This document shows positions 47,620 to 57,697 of a DNA stretch of 64,000 nt, one piece after another. The notes below the pieces were generated by a model. The model worked only from the letters and a program-made list of their open reading frames with translations, was not told the origin of the DNA and made no database searches. Source of the DNA: Paracoccaceae bacterium. GTDB lineage: Bacteria > Pseudomonadota > Alphaproteobacteria > Rhodobacterales > Rhodobacteraceae. Position numbers and translations under genes: made by a program. How positions within the stretch are numbered: position 1 is the first letter of the stretch; the number at the start of each line of letters is the position of its first letter. The stretch covers positions 45,145-109,144 of the forward strand of contig JAPOXR010000061.1 in assembly GCA_026706985.1 (NCBI GenBank), given 5' to 3'.

Positions 47620-48281
47620 CTCATATGTCTCTTGTCACCGAAACCGGCCTGCCTCCGCACATTGAACCCGGCATCGGCAAGCGACCGGCGGATCTGACCG
47701 GCGGCGGTATAGGTGGCAAAGCTTCCCCCTTCCGCGGTTTTTGATGCCACAGCCCGAAGAAGATCCGGTTCCCATAACTCGGGATTGCACCGGGGAGCAA
47801 ACCCGTCGAGGAACCATGCATCGGCTTCGCCGATCCATTGCGGCACCGTGTCGCGCGCATCGCCGATGATCAGTGTGAACTCGATCCCGGCAAGTCTGAA
47901 ACCGGTCATGCCGGGATCCCAGCGTTCGATCACGGCTTCGGCAATGTGCCTCAGTTCCGGGAATTGCGCGGCGGCGCGGCGCATCTCCGAAGCGGGCAGC
48001 GGATAGGCCTCGAAACCCGTATAGCGCAGTCGACCCGCAATGCCGTTCAGTTTCCAGCATTGCATTGCGGCGAATAGGTTCAGACCGGTGCCGAAGCCGA
48101 GTTCGGCGATACGGAACCCCGGTTGGAACCGGGCTGGCAGATCATTGCCGCGGAGAAAGACATACCGTGCCTCGGCCAGCCCGTCCGTGGAGTCATAATA
48201 GCGATCACCATAGCGCCGCGAGTGCGGTGTCTTTCCATCCGGCCAACGCAGCGGTTCTTCCTGAAGTTGGTCAATATGCAT
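47592..48281 (-). CDS. mnmD: tRNA (5-methylaminomethyl-2-thiouridylate) methyltransferase MnmD-type
   Basis: YYDSTDGLAEARYVFLRGNDLPARF; IAELGFGTGLNLFAAMQCW; AWFLDGFAPRCNPELWEPDLL. Confidence 0.9.
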   Translation of the reverse strand: MHIDQLQEEPLRWPDGKTPHSRRYGDRYYDSTDGLAEARYVFLRGNDLPARFQPGFRIAELGFGTGLNLFAAMQCWKLNGIAGRLRYTGFEAYPLPASEMRRAAAQFPELRHIAEAVIERWDPGMTGFRLAGIEFTLIIGDARDTVPQWIGEADAWFLDGFAPRCNPELWEPDLLRAVASKTAEGGSFATYTAAGQIRRSLADAGFNVRRQAGFGDKRHMSCGRKGVSR

Positions 48282-48329
48282 GGCGTCAATTAAGATTCGG
48301 GAAAACGACAATGGGAGACTGCGGAGCCC

Positions 48330-49367
48330 ATGGCAATTGCGGATGTCGAGATATTCGGAGGTGGCATTTTCGGTCTGGCGGTGGCTTTCTCCTGCGCCAG
48401 ACGCGGAGTGTCAGTCCGGGTCGTCGAAAAGCGGCGCATCGGTTCCGGTGCCAGCGGCGGAATTCTAGGCACATTGGCTCCGCATGTGCCCGACAATTGG
48501 AACCCGAAGAAGCAGTTCCAGTTCGAAAGTCTCACCATGGCAGGCACCTGGTGGTCTGATGCCGAACACCACAGCGGTCTCGCTTGCTCATATGTGCGGA
48601 ACGGGCGCTTCCAGCCTATCGCCGATGAAAGCGCTATGCGGCTTGCCGTTGAGCGGCAGAAGGCGGCCCGGCGAAACTGGGGTCGTGCCGCCGAGTGGCA
48701 AATCCTGAAGCCGGAATCCACTTGGGTTCCCGAAACAGAAACCGGATATGCGGTCTTTGACACGCTCTCGGCGCAAATCCAGCCAAGAAATGCGCTGCAC
48801 TGTCTGGCCGAAGCGGTACGCAGGCTCGGCGGCGACATCAGCGAGGGCTGTGCCGACAGCAACGGAGCCGCCGCCACAGTGCACGCAACAGGATTTGAAG
48901 GGCTGCTCACACTCAACTCTGAACTCGGATTGACCGTCGGCAGAGGCGAAAAGGGTCAGGCGGCGTTGTTCGTCTGCGACCATGCGGACAGCGCGCAGGT
49001 CTTCGCCGAGGGTATCCATCTTGTGCCGCATCAGGATGGGAACATCGCTGTCGGCTCGACATCTGAACGCAATCACAATGGCCGAACGGATACGGATCAA
49101 CGTCTTGAGCGGTTGATTGAAAAGTCACGGCACCTGTTTCCGCGCCTGCGCAAAGTGCCCGTTATCGGTCGCTGGGCCGGTATCAGGCCCCGCGCATCAA
49201 GCCGGGCACCGCTGTTGGGACCCTATCCGGGTAAGCCAGACCACTACATTGTCAATGGCGGGTTCAAGATCGGATTCGGCCTCGCGCCGAAAATCGGCGA
49301 AACCATGGCCGACCTCATTCTGCTCGGCAGAGACAACATCCCCGATGCGTTTCTGCCGCCGGGATGA
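48330..49367 (+). CDS. FAD-dependent oxidoreductase (DAO type; possible MnmC2-like or glycine oxidase-like)
   Basis: N-terminal dinucleotide fold VEIFGGGIFGLAVAFSCARRGVSVRVVEKRRIGSGASGG; GRWAGIRPRASSRAPLLGPYPGKPDHYIVNGGFKIGFGLAPKIGETMADLI. Confidence 0.88.
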   Translation: MAIADVEIFGGGIFGLAVAFSCARRGVSVRVVEKRRIGSGASGGILGTLAPHVPDNWNPKKQFQFESLTMAGTWWSDAEHHSGLACSYVRNGRFQPIADESAMRLAVERQKAARRNWGRAAEWQILKPESTWVPETETGYAVFDTLSAQIQPRNALHCLAEAVRRLGGDISEGCADSNGAAATVHATGFEGLLTLNSELGLTVGRGEKGQAALFVCDHADSAQVFAEGIHLVPHQDGNIAVGSTSERNHNGRTDTDQRLERLIEKSRHLFPRLRKVPVIGRWAGIRPRASSRAPLLGPYPGKPDHYIVNGGFKIGFGLAPKIGETMADLILLGRDNIPDAFLPPG

Positions 49368-49447
49368 AGCACTGCCGGTTGCTTGAGACCGACAGAGGCT
49401 GCTTGTATGGAACCATCGGCTGGAGTGGCTGAAAAGGCAGACGAAAG

Positions 49448-50374
49448 ATGGATAATGTTGTCGCGCCAAAGGGTGTCTATGCGGCCGTCGCCACTCCCCT
49501 GAAAGCCAATCTCGACCCCGACCATACCCGCTTTCTGGAACATTGCCGCTGGTTGCTGAGCCATGGCTGTGATGGTCTGGCACCGCTCGGGACAACCGGA
49601 GAAGCCAATTCAATCGGGATGACCGGAAAATTGGAACTGATCCGATTCCTGGCGGAAAGCGGGCTACCGATGCGGCGCATGATCATCGGCACCGGCTCAA
49701 CATCAATCGAAGACACGGTTGAACTTTCGCGGGCGGCGATCAAAGCGGGAGCCGCCGGCCTGCTCATGCTGCCGCCTTTCTATTACACCAACCCAACCGA
49801 AGACGGGCTGTTCGACTATTTCTCGGAAGTGGTGAAGCGCCTGGCTCCGCCGCAGCCGCAGATCTATCTCTACCATATTCCGATGTTCACTGATGTGGGA
49901 ATTCCCCTTGGGCTTGTCGGCCGGTTACGGCAGACCTTCCCGGGCATCTTTGTGGGCCTCAAGGACAGTGACGGAAATTTCGATTACACATTGTCCTTTC
50001 TGCAGGCTTTCCCGGGCTTTGCCGCGTTTTCCGGATCCGAGGAATTCGCCATGCGCAACCTGGTTGCAGGTGGCTGGGGCTGTATTTCAGCGACTGTCAA
50101 TTTTTCTGCCCCGCTGGTGGCGCATCGGATCGCTAACCGATCAACGGATAACCGCGCATTGGAGGAATCCATCAATCAATTGCGCCGGAAAATTGCCGCT
50201 GCCGGCACCATCAGTGGCACCAAGGCCTGCCTCGCCCAGTATAAGAATGACCCGGAATGGAAACGGTGCATGCCGCCGAACATCGAAGCGGAAGGCGATT
50301 TCTCACTGTCGCGCCTGTTCGAATCACTCCAGCCGATCGACGAATTGCAGGAGCTGTACCGCCCGGTCAGATGA
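49448..50374 (+). CDS. Dihydrodipicolinate synthase/N-acetylneuraminate lyase-family protein
   Basis: GVYAAVATPLKANLDPDHTRFLEHCRWLLSHGCDGLAPLGTTGEANSI; LLMLPPFYYTNPTEDGLFDYFSEVV. Confidence 0.92.
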   Translation: MDNVVAPKGVYAAVATPLKANLDPDHTRFLEHCRWLLSHGCDGLAPLGTTGEANSIGMTGKLELIRFLAESGLPMRRMIIGTGSTSIEDTVELSRAAIKAGAAGLLMLPPFYYTNPTEDGLFDYFSEVVKRLAPPQPQIYLYHIPMFTDVGIPLGLVGRLRQTFPGIFVGLKDSDGNFDYTLSFLQAFPGFAAFSGSEEFAMRNLVAGGWGCISATVNFSAPLVAHRIANRSTDNRALEESINQLRRKIAAAGTISGTKACLAQYKNDPEWKRCMPPNIEAEGDFSLSRLFESLQPIDELQELYRPVR

Positions 50375-51578
50375 GCGCCCTGACACTTTCCTCCAGCCGA
50401 TCAACCGCCTCGTCAAGCACCTCGTCAGCGACCGAGAAACTCAATCTGAAATAGCCGCCGCCGGAAAATTCCAGCCCCGGTACCAGCGATACACCCGCCG
50501 CATGCAGGAAATACTCGCACAGACCGGTATCATCCTGCAGCCTGATACCGGCGGGAGTGGTTCGGCCGAATAGATGTCGGCATTCAACGAAACTGTAAAA
50601 TGCGCCTTCCGGCTTGATCGGGCGGAGACCGGGTATTGCCGAGATTCGCTGCAGCAGGCGGTCGCGCCGGCGCAGATAGGCGGCTTTACAGGCGGCGATA
50701 AAGCGATCTGACTGCTCCGTTTCCGTCAATGCCGCCAGCGCCGCCGCCTGCCCGATCGAGGATGGGTTGGTGGTGGACTGGCTTTGCAGTCTGGCCATCG
50801 CGGTAATCAATTGCCGCGGCCCGGTGGCATAGCCGATACGCCACCCGGTCATGGCGTGGGACTTTGAAACACCGTTGACGGTCAACACCCGCCCGGCGAT
50901 ATCCGGTGCGACTTCGGCCATGGTAGCGAAGCGCAGCCCGTCAAAAGTGATCTTTTCGTAAATGTCGTCACACATCACAGCGACACGCGGATGGTGGCGC
51001 AGCAATCCGGCGATCTCGCCGAGTTCCTCCCTGCTGTAAACTGAACCTGTAGGATTGCAGGGCGAATTGAGAATAATCCAGCGTGTGCTGTCGCTGATTT
51101 TCGCCTCCAACTGCGTCACATCCACCTTGAACCCGTCCACTTCGGCGCAGGCAACCAAAACCGGCCGTCCGCCGGCAATCATTGTCATGTCCGGATAGCT
51201 GACCCAGGAAGGGGTTGGTATGAGAACCTCATCCCCCGGCTCAACACTCGCCATCAGTGCATTGAAAATGAGCTGCTTGGCACCGGTGCCGACGATAACG
51301 CTGTCCCCGGTGCAGTCGATATTGTTTTCCCTACGGAACTTTTCCGCAACCGCGGCGCGGAGTTCCACTGTGCCGGTGATTTCGGTGTAGCGTGTCTGTC
51401 CCGCCACCATGGCGCGGTGGGCAGCTTCAACGATGAAACCGGGCGTGTCAAAATCCGGCTCTCCGACATTCAGCTTCAACACACGCTTGCCCGAAGCTTC
51501 CAATTTTCCGGTGATCCGCGCGATCCGCGCTGTGCCGGATTCGCGGGCGGTTGCCATCCGGCCGGCGATTTGCATCAT
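50367..51578 (-). CDS. Pyridoxal phosphate-dependent aminotransferase (class I/II)
   Basis: LNVGEPDFDTPGFIVEAAHRAM; ILNSPCNPTGSVYSREELGEIAGL; VNGVSKSHAMTGWRIGYATGP. Confidence 0.95.
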   Translation of the reverse strand: MMQIAGRMATARESGTARIARITGKLEASGKRVLKLNVGEPDFDTPGFIVEAAHRAMVAGQTRYTEITGTVELRAAVAEKFRRENNIDCTGDSVIVGTGAKQLIFNALMASVEPGDEVLIPTPSWVSYPDMTMIAGGRPVLVACAEVDGFKVDVTQLEAKISDSTRWIILNSPCNPTGSVYSREELGEIAGLLRHHPRVAVMCDDIYEKITFDGLRFATMAEVAPDIAGRVLTVNGVSKSHAMTGWRIGYATGPRQLITAMARLQSQSTTNPSSIGQAAALAALTETEQSDRFIAACKAAYLRRRDRLLQRISAIPGLRPIKPEGAFYSFVECRHLFGRTTPAGIRLQDDTGLCEYFLHAAGVSLVPGLEFSGGGYFRLSFSVADEVLDEAVDRLEESVRALI

Positions 51579-52208
51579 GATCCGAAAAACAATCTCAAAT
51601 GCCCTGCGGGAAGACCTGCAAAGACAGTTTCAGCGCGCAGCGCAGCCCGGACAGGCCCGGCGGCCAAAGGTTTTGATCCGATCAATCCGCGGATCATGAA
51701 ATGTATCTCCAATTCCGTCCCGGCGGCCTGAAAGGTCTGCACTGTCGGGCGAACACCATGCTCGGCCATTTGCCTGCCTCCTCAGTTCGGTCCGGTAACC
51801 GGTCATGCCAGCATGACATCAGGCTCCATGCAGATTTCTTCAACCAACCGCAAACCCCATTCTTCACCCGGAGATGTTCATGCGCAAAATGACAACCTCT
51901 CATCCTGAATGATGTCGGCTGCAATTCCCCACTTGGATTCATCCTTTGGCTTTCGTGGTGCGGGCACGGCAAAATGCAATCTCCTTCAAGCCTGCGGCAA
52001 ATTCCCTGGCTTTGTGTGATCACTGCTGTCCATCGGCAAGATTGCGGGATGGTTCATACGGCTTCCCCTGCGGAATCCGTACGCTATAATCGGAATTATC
52101 CGTTAACGGTTTTTCATGTGGCGGCCCTATTCTACCGCCGGAATCATTCAGCAGGAGACGTTCATTTCTGCTGAACCAATGACGGTTAACGGAACTGGAG
52201 TTGAAGAT

Positions 52209-53546
52209 ATGGTCAATTTCCCGGGACTTGAGAAATTCATCGAGAGTTCGGAGGGTAAGGATCCGCCCGTGTTCGCGGGTCGGCAGGATGAACTGGATGC
52301 GCTTTCCCACGCCGCCGGGAGCACCTGGAGCCTCGCCCGCGAGGTGGGCAGCCGGGGACTGAGCAAGCGCACCCGCATCATCCACGGTGCCCCGGGAGCC
52401 GGCAAGAGTTCGCTCCTGTCGGAGCTGGCACGCAGGCTGCATGCCTCTCCGGCGGAAACGGGTCAGCCGCGGCTGCTCTACACGACCAGTTCCGCAGTCA
52501 GCGAGGACACAAGCGATATACTGGCGCAGCTTGAGAATCTGGCGCGGCTCGATACCGACAGCTGGAATCAGCGGCTGAAGAGAGTTGCATCCCATTTCAA
52601 TTTTTCAGCGGGCGCGGGGCCGTTCGGTGTCGGATTCAACCCCATGGATGCTACACATGGCAGACCCCGGACCGTCAGTGAACTGAAAACCCGTCTGCCG
52701 GCGGACCGCTGGCAGGCCCCGGTGGTTCTGGCCATTGACGAGTTCCAGAACATTACCGATGGTATGCATATGCCGGAGGTGAAACTGACGCTTCAGTCCC
52801 TGCATGAGGCTGTCCACGGCCTGCCGGTTCTGCTGGTTCTGGCGGGTCTCGGCAACGCACCGGCGATTGCGGGAGGGGCCGGACTGACCCGCGGCCTGAC
52901 GACAACCGGCATCGGCTGTCTGGAAGCGGAGGAGGCCCGCGGGCTGGTGCGTGGCTGGTGCCGGCATTTCGGGGTTGATCCGGCGGGACATGGTGAACGG
53001 CTCGACCGGCTTGCCGCGGACACCGAGGGCTGGCCGCGGCACCTGCACTTCGCGCTGCAGGCCCTCGCGGGTGAAATGGTCCGCCCCGGTGTGGACGGTC
53101 AGCTGTCCGGTGTCCGCTGGAGCGTTGTGATGGAGAGGAACCTGGAGCTGCGGCGCAATTACTACAACAGACAGCAGAGCCCGGTGATGCGTGAGTCTGC
53201 ATATCTCGTCGCCGCTGTGCTGCGGGACCTGCAGCCCGACAGAGGTTTGATAGGTGTTAAATGGTTGATCCGGAAACACAGTAAAGATGAACCGGGCTGG
53301 GACCTTCCGACCGGCATGGATGCGTCTGAATTCGTCGGCCACCTGATTCATCAGGGGGCGTTGCAAGAGGACATCAATGGTGAGGTTGTCTGTCCGATTC
53401 CGAGTTTCCGGAGCTTTCTGGTAAAGAGGGGGGAGCCTGTTCCGGAGCCGGAGGTCGGGGCACCGGAGCCCGAACCCCGTCCGGTGGACAAAAGACTCCT
53501 GGACTATGACGACCCGTCCGGCGGGCCGTCACCCGGTGGCTGGTGA
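52209..53546 (+). CDS. P-loop AAA/STAND-like ATPase of unknown function
   Basis: Walker A IIHGAPGAGKSSLL, Walker B VVLAIDEFQN; ~440 aa with acidic/Pro-rich tail (PVPEPEVGAPEPEPRPVDKRLLDYDDPSGGPSPGGW). Start uncertain (ORF opens at 52116). Confidence 0.75.
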   Translation: MVNFPGLEKFIESSEGKDPPVFAGRQDELDALSHAAGSTWSLAREVGSRGLSKRTRIIHGAPGAGKSSLLSELARRLHASPAETGQPRLLYTTSSAVSEDTSDILAQLENLARLDTDSWNQRLKRVASHFNFSAGAGPFGVGFNPMDATHGRPRTVSELKTRLPADRWQAPVVLAIDEFQNITDGMHMPEVKLTLQSLHEAVHGLPVLLVLAGLGNAPAIAGGAGLTRGLTTTGIGCLEAEEARGLVRGWCRHFGVDPAGHGERLDRLAADTEGWPRHLHFALQALAGEMVRPGVDGQLSGVRWSVVMERNLELRRNYYNRQQSPVMRESAYLVAAVLRDLQPDRGLIGVKWLIRKHSKDEPGWDLPTGMDASEFVGHLIHQGALQEDINGEVVCPIPSFRSFLVKRGEPVPEPEVGAPEPEPRPVDKRLLDYDDPSGGPSPGGW

Positions 53547-53798
53547 CATGGCGTAATGTTCGGAGGGTGGCGCGAATGAAATCGACCGCTGCAGGTAATT
53601 ATACTTCATGGTCGGGCCGGCATATCTTTGCTTTTGCAGTGCGTAACGCGTTGACCTGAATGGGTGACGTGATTGGATAACTCTATAAGCCGGATCGGAA
53701 CCGTCATCTGCGCCGCTTGATGGATTGCCGCTGCCGGGCTGATTTTCGTCTGATCCGGGACGGGTCCAGGCGACGGATGGAGTTCCCGTAATTGGTCT

Positions 53799-56648
53799 TC
53801 AGTTTGTCGTGATTGCCGGAACTTCCCTGTGACATTGATGGGTGGTATCCGGCGTCAGTATGTGACGCAGCAGGGCCAGCGGATGGGCGCGGAGAGTCAG
53901 GCGCATCGCCACATAATCCTCCACAACCTGCTCGCCCATGGTCATGGCAGGCAATTCGACCGTTGGCGTCGCCGGTGGCAACATGTCATCAAAAAGCGGT
54001 GAAGGCGTGTTTTCCTTCACTGCCAAAGCCTCCCAGAGCGCCTGGCGGCGGTTCATGCCCAAAGCCGCAAACATATCCGCCTCGGCAAGGTGTTTCAGCA
54101 CGTTGAGTTTGATTCCAGACCGGCGCCAGACTTCATGAATCCCGCGATAGCCATTGCCGCGGGCAGCGACGATCCTGTCCGCATCTTCCCGGCTCAGAGA
54201 TTTCAGCTGCCGCATGCCAAGCCGCAGGGCCAGACCGCCTCTGCCATCCGGTTCCAGCCCATTTTCCCAGCCGGAGGCATTGATACAGACCGGAAGAATC
54301 TCGACGCCATGTTCCCGCGCATCACGCACGATCTGGGCCGGAGCGTAAAATCCCATGGGCTGAGAATTCAGCAATGTGCATGCAAACACCCCGGGATGAT
54401 GATGTTTCAGCCAAGCCGACACATAGGCCAGAAAGGCAAAACTTGCGGCATGGCTTTCCGGAAATCCGTATTCGCCAAACCCTTCAATCTGTGAAAAACA
54501 ACGTTTGGCAAAATTCTCTTCATGCCCGTTTGCAAGCATCCCCTCGATAAACCGGTCGCGGAACAGATGCACCGTGCCTGATTGACGGAAAGTGGCGAGA
54601 GCCCGGCGCAGACGGTCAGCTTCGCTTGGCGAAAATCCGGCACCGAGAACCGCGATCTGCATTGCCTGCTCCTGAAACAGCGGCACACCGAAAGTTCTTT
54701 TCAGCACCGCACCGAGAGGCCCGTTTGGAAATGACACCGCCTCCTCCCCATTGCGGCGGCGCAGATAGGGATGAACCATATCACCCTGAATGGGACCGGG
54801 ACGGATAATCGCGACTTCAATCACAAGATCATAAAAATTCCGCGGTTTCATCCGCGGCAGGAAATTCATCTGCGCCCGGCTCTCCACTTGAAACACACCG
54901 ACACTGTCGGCCCTGCACAACATATCATAAACCGCCGGATCTTCCCCCGGCACCGATTCCAAAGTCAGGCTTTGCCCATGATATGATTTGATCAATGCGA
55001 AGGCCTTGCGGATGCAGGTCAGCATCCCGAGGGCAAGAATATCCACCTTGAGGATGCCGAGCGCGGAAATGTCATCCTTATTCCAGCAGATAACAGTCCG
55101 ACCCTCCATCGCCGCATTCTCGATCGGAACCAATTCATCAAGCCGGCCTTCGGAGATGACAAAACCTCCGACATGCTGCGACAGGTGGCGCGGAAAGCCC
55201 TGAATCTCCCGGCACAGGCTGATCACTTTCGTCAGCCAGGGATCGGAAGGATCCATCCCCACCTCACGCAGCCTCTGTTCGACGGCATTCCCGCTGCCCC
55301 AACCCCAAACCTGCGAAGCCAGCACTGTGATGGTGTCGGCGGGCATCCCCATGGCCTTTCCGACCTCGCGGATGGCCCGCTTCCCCCGGTAGTGCACAAC
55401 GGTCGCGCAAAGCCCGGCATGATGGCGGCCGAAACGCTCATAGATATGCTGTATGACTTCCTCACGCCGCTCATGCTCGAAATCGACATCAATATCCGGC
55501 GGCTCGTCACGCACTTCGGAAACAAACCGTTCAAACACCATTAACCCGATTTCCGGTGAGACCGAGGTGATGCCCAACGCATAGCAGACAACGGAATTCG
55601 CCGCCGAGCCGCGCCCCTGGCAGAGAATTCCGTGCGATCGGGCAAATGTCACGATGTCGTGCACTGTCAAAAAATACGGCGCATAGCGAAGCTTCCCTAT
55701 CAGATGCAGCTCCCGCTCAAGCAGCTTCCGCGGGCCCGCAGGCACGCCTTCGGGATAGCGGCGACGGATCCCCGCCTCAGCCAGACGTTGAAGGCGCTGC
55801 TGCGGTGTTTCCTGATCGCCGCACTCGGACGGATACTGATAACGCAGCTCATCGAGTGAAAACCGGCATCGCTCAGCGATTTCAGCGCTCCGCTCCACCG
55901 CCTCTTCATGGCTTTGGAAAAGGCGCAGCATTTCGGTTGGCGAACGCAGCCGGCGTTCGGAGTTCGCCTGCGCGCGGCGGCCAAGCTGATCCACCCGAAT
56001 TCCCTCACGGATAGCCGTCAGCACATCCGCAAGACAGCGCCGGTTGCCGACATGCATGACAGGCCGGGCACTGGCTACCGGCGGCAGACGCAGCTTTGCC
56101 GCCCGCCGCCGCAACTCGTCAAACCATTCACGGTCGCGGCCATCATACAGCGGAGCCATCTCCAGGCTGACAGCGGATCGATTTTGCTCGGATAACCGCC
56201 GCACCATACTGATCCAGTCCGGGGACAGTTCAGGCTGCGGCCGGACAAGAAAATCCATACCCTCGGAATGATCCAGAAGATCTGCGAATGCGATTCGGCA
56301 TTGGCCCTTCGGCGCATCCAGCCGTCCCTTGGAAAGCAGCCGTGTCAGCCGTCCCCAGGCCACCCGCGTGTGGAGAAGCGCAACAGCCCTGAAACCCTCT
56401 TTGGTAATGATCCCGGCGGCCGGGAGCAGACGTGGAACGCAGATGAATTCATCTCCTTCCCCCTGCTCGATTCGCCGCGCAATTTCATGCAGCTCCACAT
56501 ATGCGCGGACAATTCCGGCGACGGAGTTCTCATCGGCGATGGCGAATGCCTGCATGCCCAGCCGCGCTGCCATGCGCGCATATTCCTCAGGATGCGAAGC
56601 ACCCTTGAGAAAAGTGAAATTCGATATGATGTCGAGTTCTGCAAACAT
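53799..56648 (-). CDS. dnaE2: Error-prone DNA polymerase (DnaE2-type), apparently C-terminally shortened
   Basis: FAELDIISNFTFLKGASHPEEY; GRGSAANSVVCYALGIT; DIDVDFEHERREEVIQHIYERFGR; RRRNGEEAVSFPNGPLGAVLKRTFGVPLFQEQAM; ends ...LALLRHILTPDTTHQCHREVPAITTN*. Confidence 0.92.
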   Translation of the reverse strand: MFAELDIISNFTFLKGASHPEEYARMAARLGMQAFAIADENSVAGIVRAYVELHEIARRIEQGEGDEFICVPRLLPAAGIITKEGFRAVALLHTRVAWGRLTRLLSKGRLDAPKGQCRIAFADLLDHSEGMDFLVRPQPELSPDWISMVRRLSEQNRSAVSLEMAPLYDGRDREWFDELRRRAAKLRLPPVASARPVMHVGNRRCLADVLTAIREGIRVDQLGRRAQANSERRLRSPTEMLRLFQSHEEAVERSAEIAERCRFSLDELRYQYPSECGDQETPQQRLQRLAEAGIRRRYPEGVPAGPRKLLERELHLIGKLRYAPYFLTVHDIVTFARSHGILCQGRGSAANSVVCYALGITSVSPEIGLMVFERFVSEVRDEPPDIDVDFEHERREEVIQHIYERFGRHHAGLCATVVHYRGKRAIREVGKAMGMPADTITVLASQVWGWGSGNAVEQRLREVGMDPSDPWLTKVISLCREIQGFPRHLSQHVGGFVISEGRLDELVPIENAAMEGRTVICWNKDDISALGILKVDILALGMLTCIRKAFALIKSYHGQSLTLESVPGEDPAVYDMLCRADSVGVFQVESRAQMNFLPRMKPRNFYDLVIEVAIIRPGPIQGDMVHPYLRRRNGEEAVSFPNGPLGAVLKRTFGVPLFQEQAMQIAVLGAGFSPSEADRLRRALATFRQSGTVHLFRDRFIEGMLANGHEENFAKRCFSQIEGFGEYGFPESHAASFAFLAYVSAWLKHHHPGVFACTLLNSQPMGFYAPAQIVRDAREHGVEILPVCINASGWENGLEPDGRGGLALRLGMRQLKSLSREDADRIVAARGNGYRGIHEVWRRSGIKLNVLKHLAEADMFAALGMNRRQALWEALAVKENTPSPLFDDMLPPATPTVELPAMTMGEQVVEDYVAMRLTLRAHPLALLRHILTPDTTHQCHREVPAITTN

Positions 56649-56756
56649 GATTATGAATCATTGTCATTAATGAATACATATACAGAACAAATAAAGTTTA
56701 TTTCAGGAAAATAAAGGTTTTTCTGATATCGGAAAGGAGCTGGATTCAGCCGCCTG

Positions 56757-57668
56757 TCACCGGGTCAGGGAAGGTTTCAGCTTCACAACAAGGTAACGGT
56801 TATAGCGGCGGAAAAGGGAAGCGTTTTTGAAATCGCCGAAAAGGCGCCGCTCCAGCCGGCCAAGCCGACGGCGGTTTAGCAGAAACCGCAGCCCGAAGCG
56901 CAGCAGACGATGCCGCAATGGAAAGGCCAGCGAGAAATCCTCGTTGAACCGCTCTGCCATAAAGCCCAGTAAATTGAAGAGCTGTTGTTCAAGATCCACC
57001 GAAGGCGCAACCGCATCCGTGATATCCTCTTCAAACACAACCTCAAATCCGCTCACCGACAAGGCTTCGCGGAATGCCGCTTCGCCATGCCCACCGCCGA
57101 CAATCCCGACATCCGTGAATTCACTGAAGAATTTTTCGCTGCGGAAGCAGTCAGCCACCAGGATTTCGCCACCTTCGGCAAGGCAGGAACCGGCTTTCGC
57201 AAGCGCTGCAGCCACCGGAATATATTGAAAGCTCTCGGAAAACAGACACAGGTCAAACCGCGCAGCAGACTCAAATTCCTCGAATCGCATCAAATGCACC
57301 GGCACAGCGCCGCCGGTATTTGCTTTACAACGGTCCGCCATGACCCGGCTCGGCACAATGATTTCAACCTTATGTCCGAGATCAGTCAGTGCCCGGGCCG
57401 TCTCTCCACAGCCGCCGCCGATATCAAGAATCCTGATGGACGGCGGCGCAATCAGTTCAAATAACCGCTTCGAATAGGCTTCCTGCGCCTGGCGCAGATT
57501 GGCAGCGCAGACTTCGACACCGGGTTCCCAGATTCCATAATGCAGGTTTTCCCTGCCGGTCAGGAAGCGGGCAAGCTCCGCCGCCACATCAAGTCCGAGC
57601 GCTCTGGTATCTATCCTGCCGCGCCGTGTCGCCATTACCGATGCCTTCATGCAAAACCGGCCAACCAT
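56757..57668 (-). CDS. Class I SAM-dependent methyltransferase (cyclopropane-fatty-acid synthase-like fold)
   Basis: RENLHYGIWEPGVEVCAANLRQAQEAYSKRLFELIAPPSIRILDIGGGCGETARALTDLGHKVEIIVPS. Confidence 0.85.
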   Translation of the reverse strand: MVGRFCMKASVMATRRGRIDTRALGLDVAAELARFLTGRENLHYGIWEPGVEVCAANLRQAQEAYSKRLFELIAPPSIRILDIGGGCGETARALTDLGHKVEIIVPSRVMADRCKANTGGAVPVHLMRFEEFESAARFDLCLFSESFQYIPVAAALAKAGSCLAEGGEILVADCFRSEKFFSEFTDVGIVGGGHGEAAFREALSVSGFEVVFEEDITDAVAPSVDLEQQLFNLLGFMAERFNEDFSLAFPLRHRLLRFGLRFLLNRRRLGRLERRLFGDFKNASLFRRYNRYLVVKLKPSLTR

Positions 57669-57697
57669 TCTGACCGGAAAACAGAACTGTCAATGAT

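Noticed and set aside
51601-52115. Small ORFs (e.g. 51694-52023 minus, 51701-51892 plus)
   Set aside because: Low-complexity GC-driven frames with no motif; region treated as non-coding accessory DNA.
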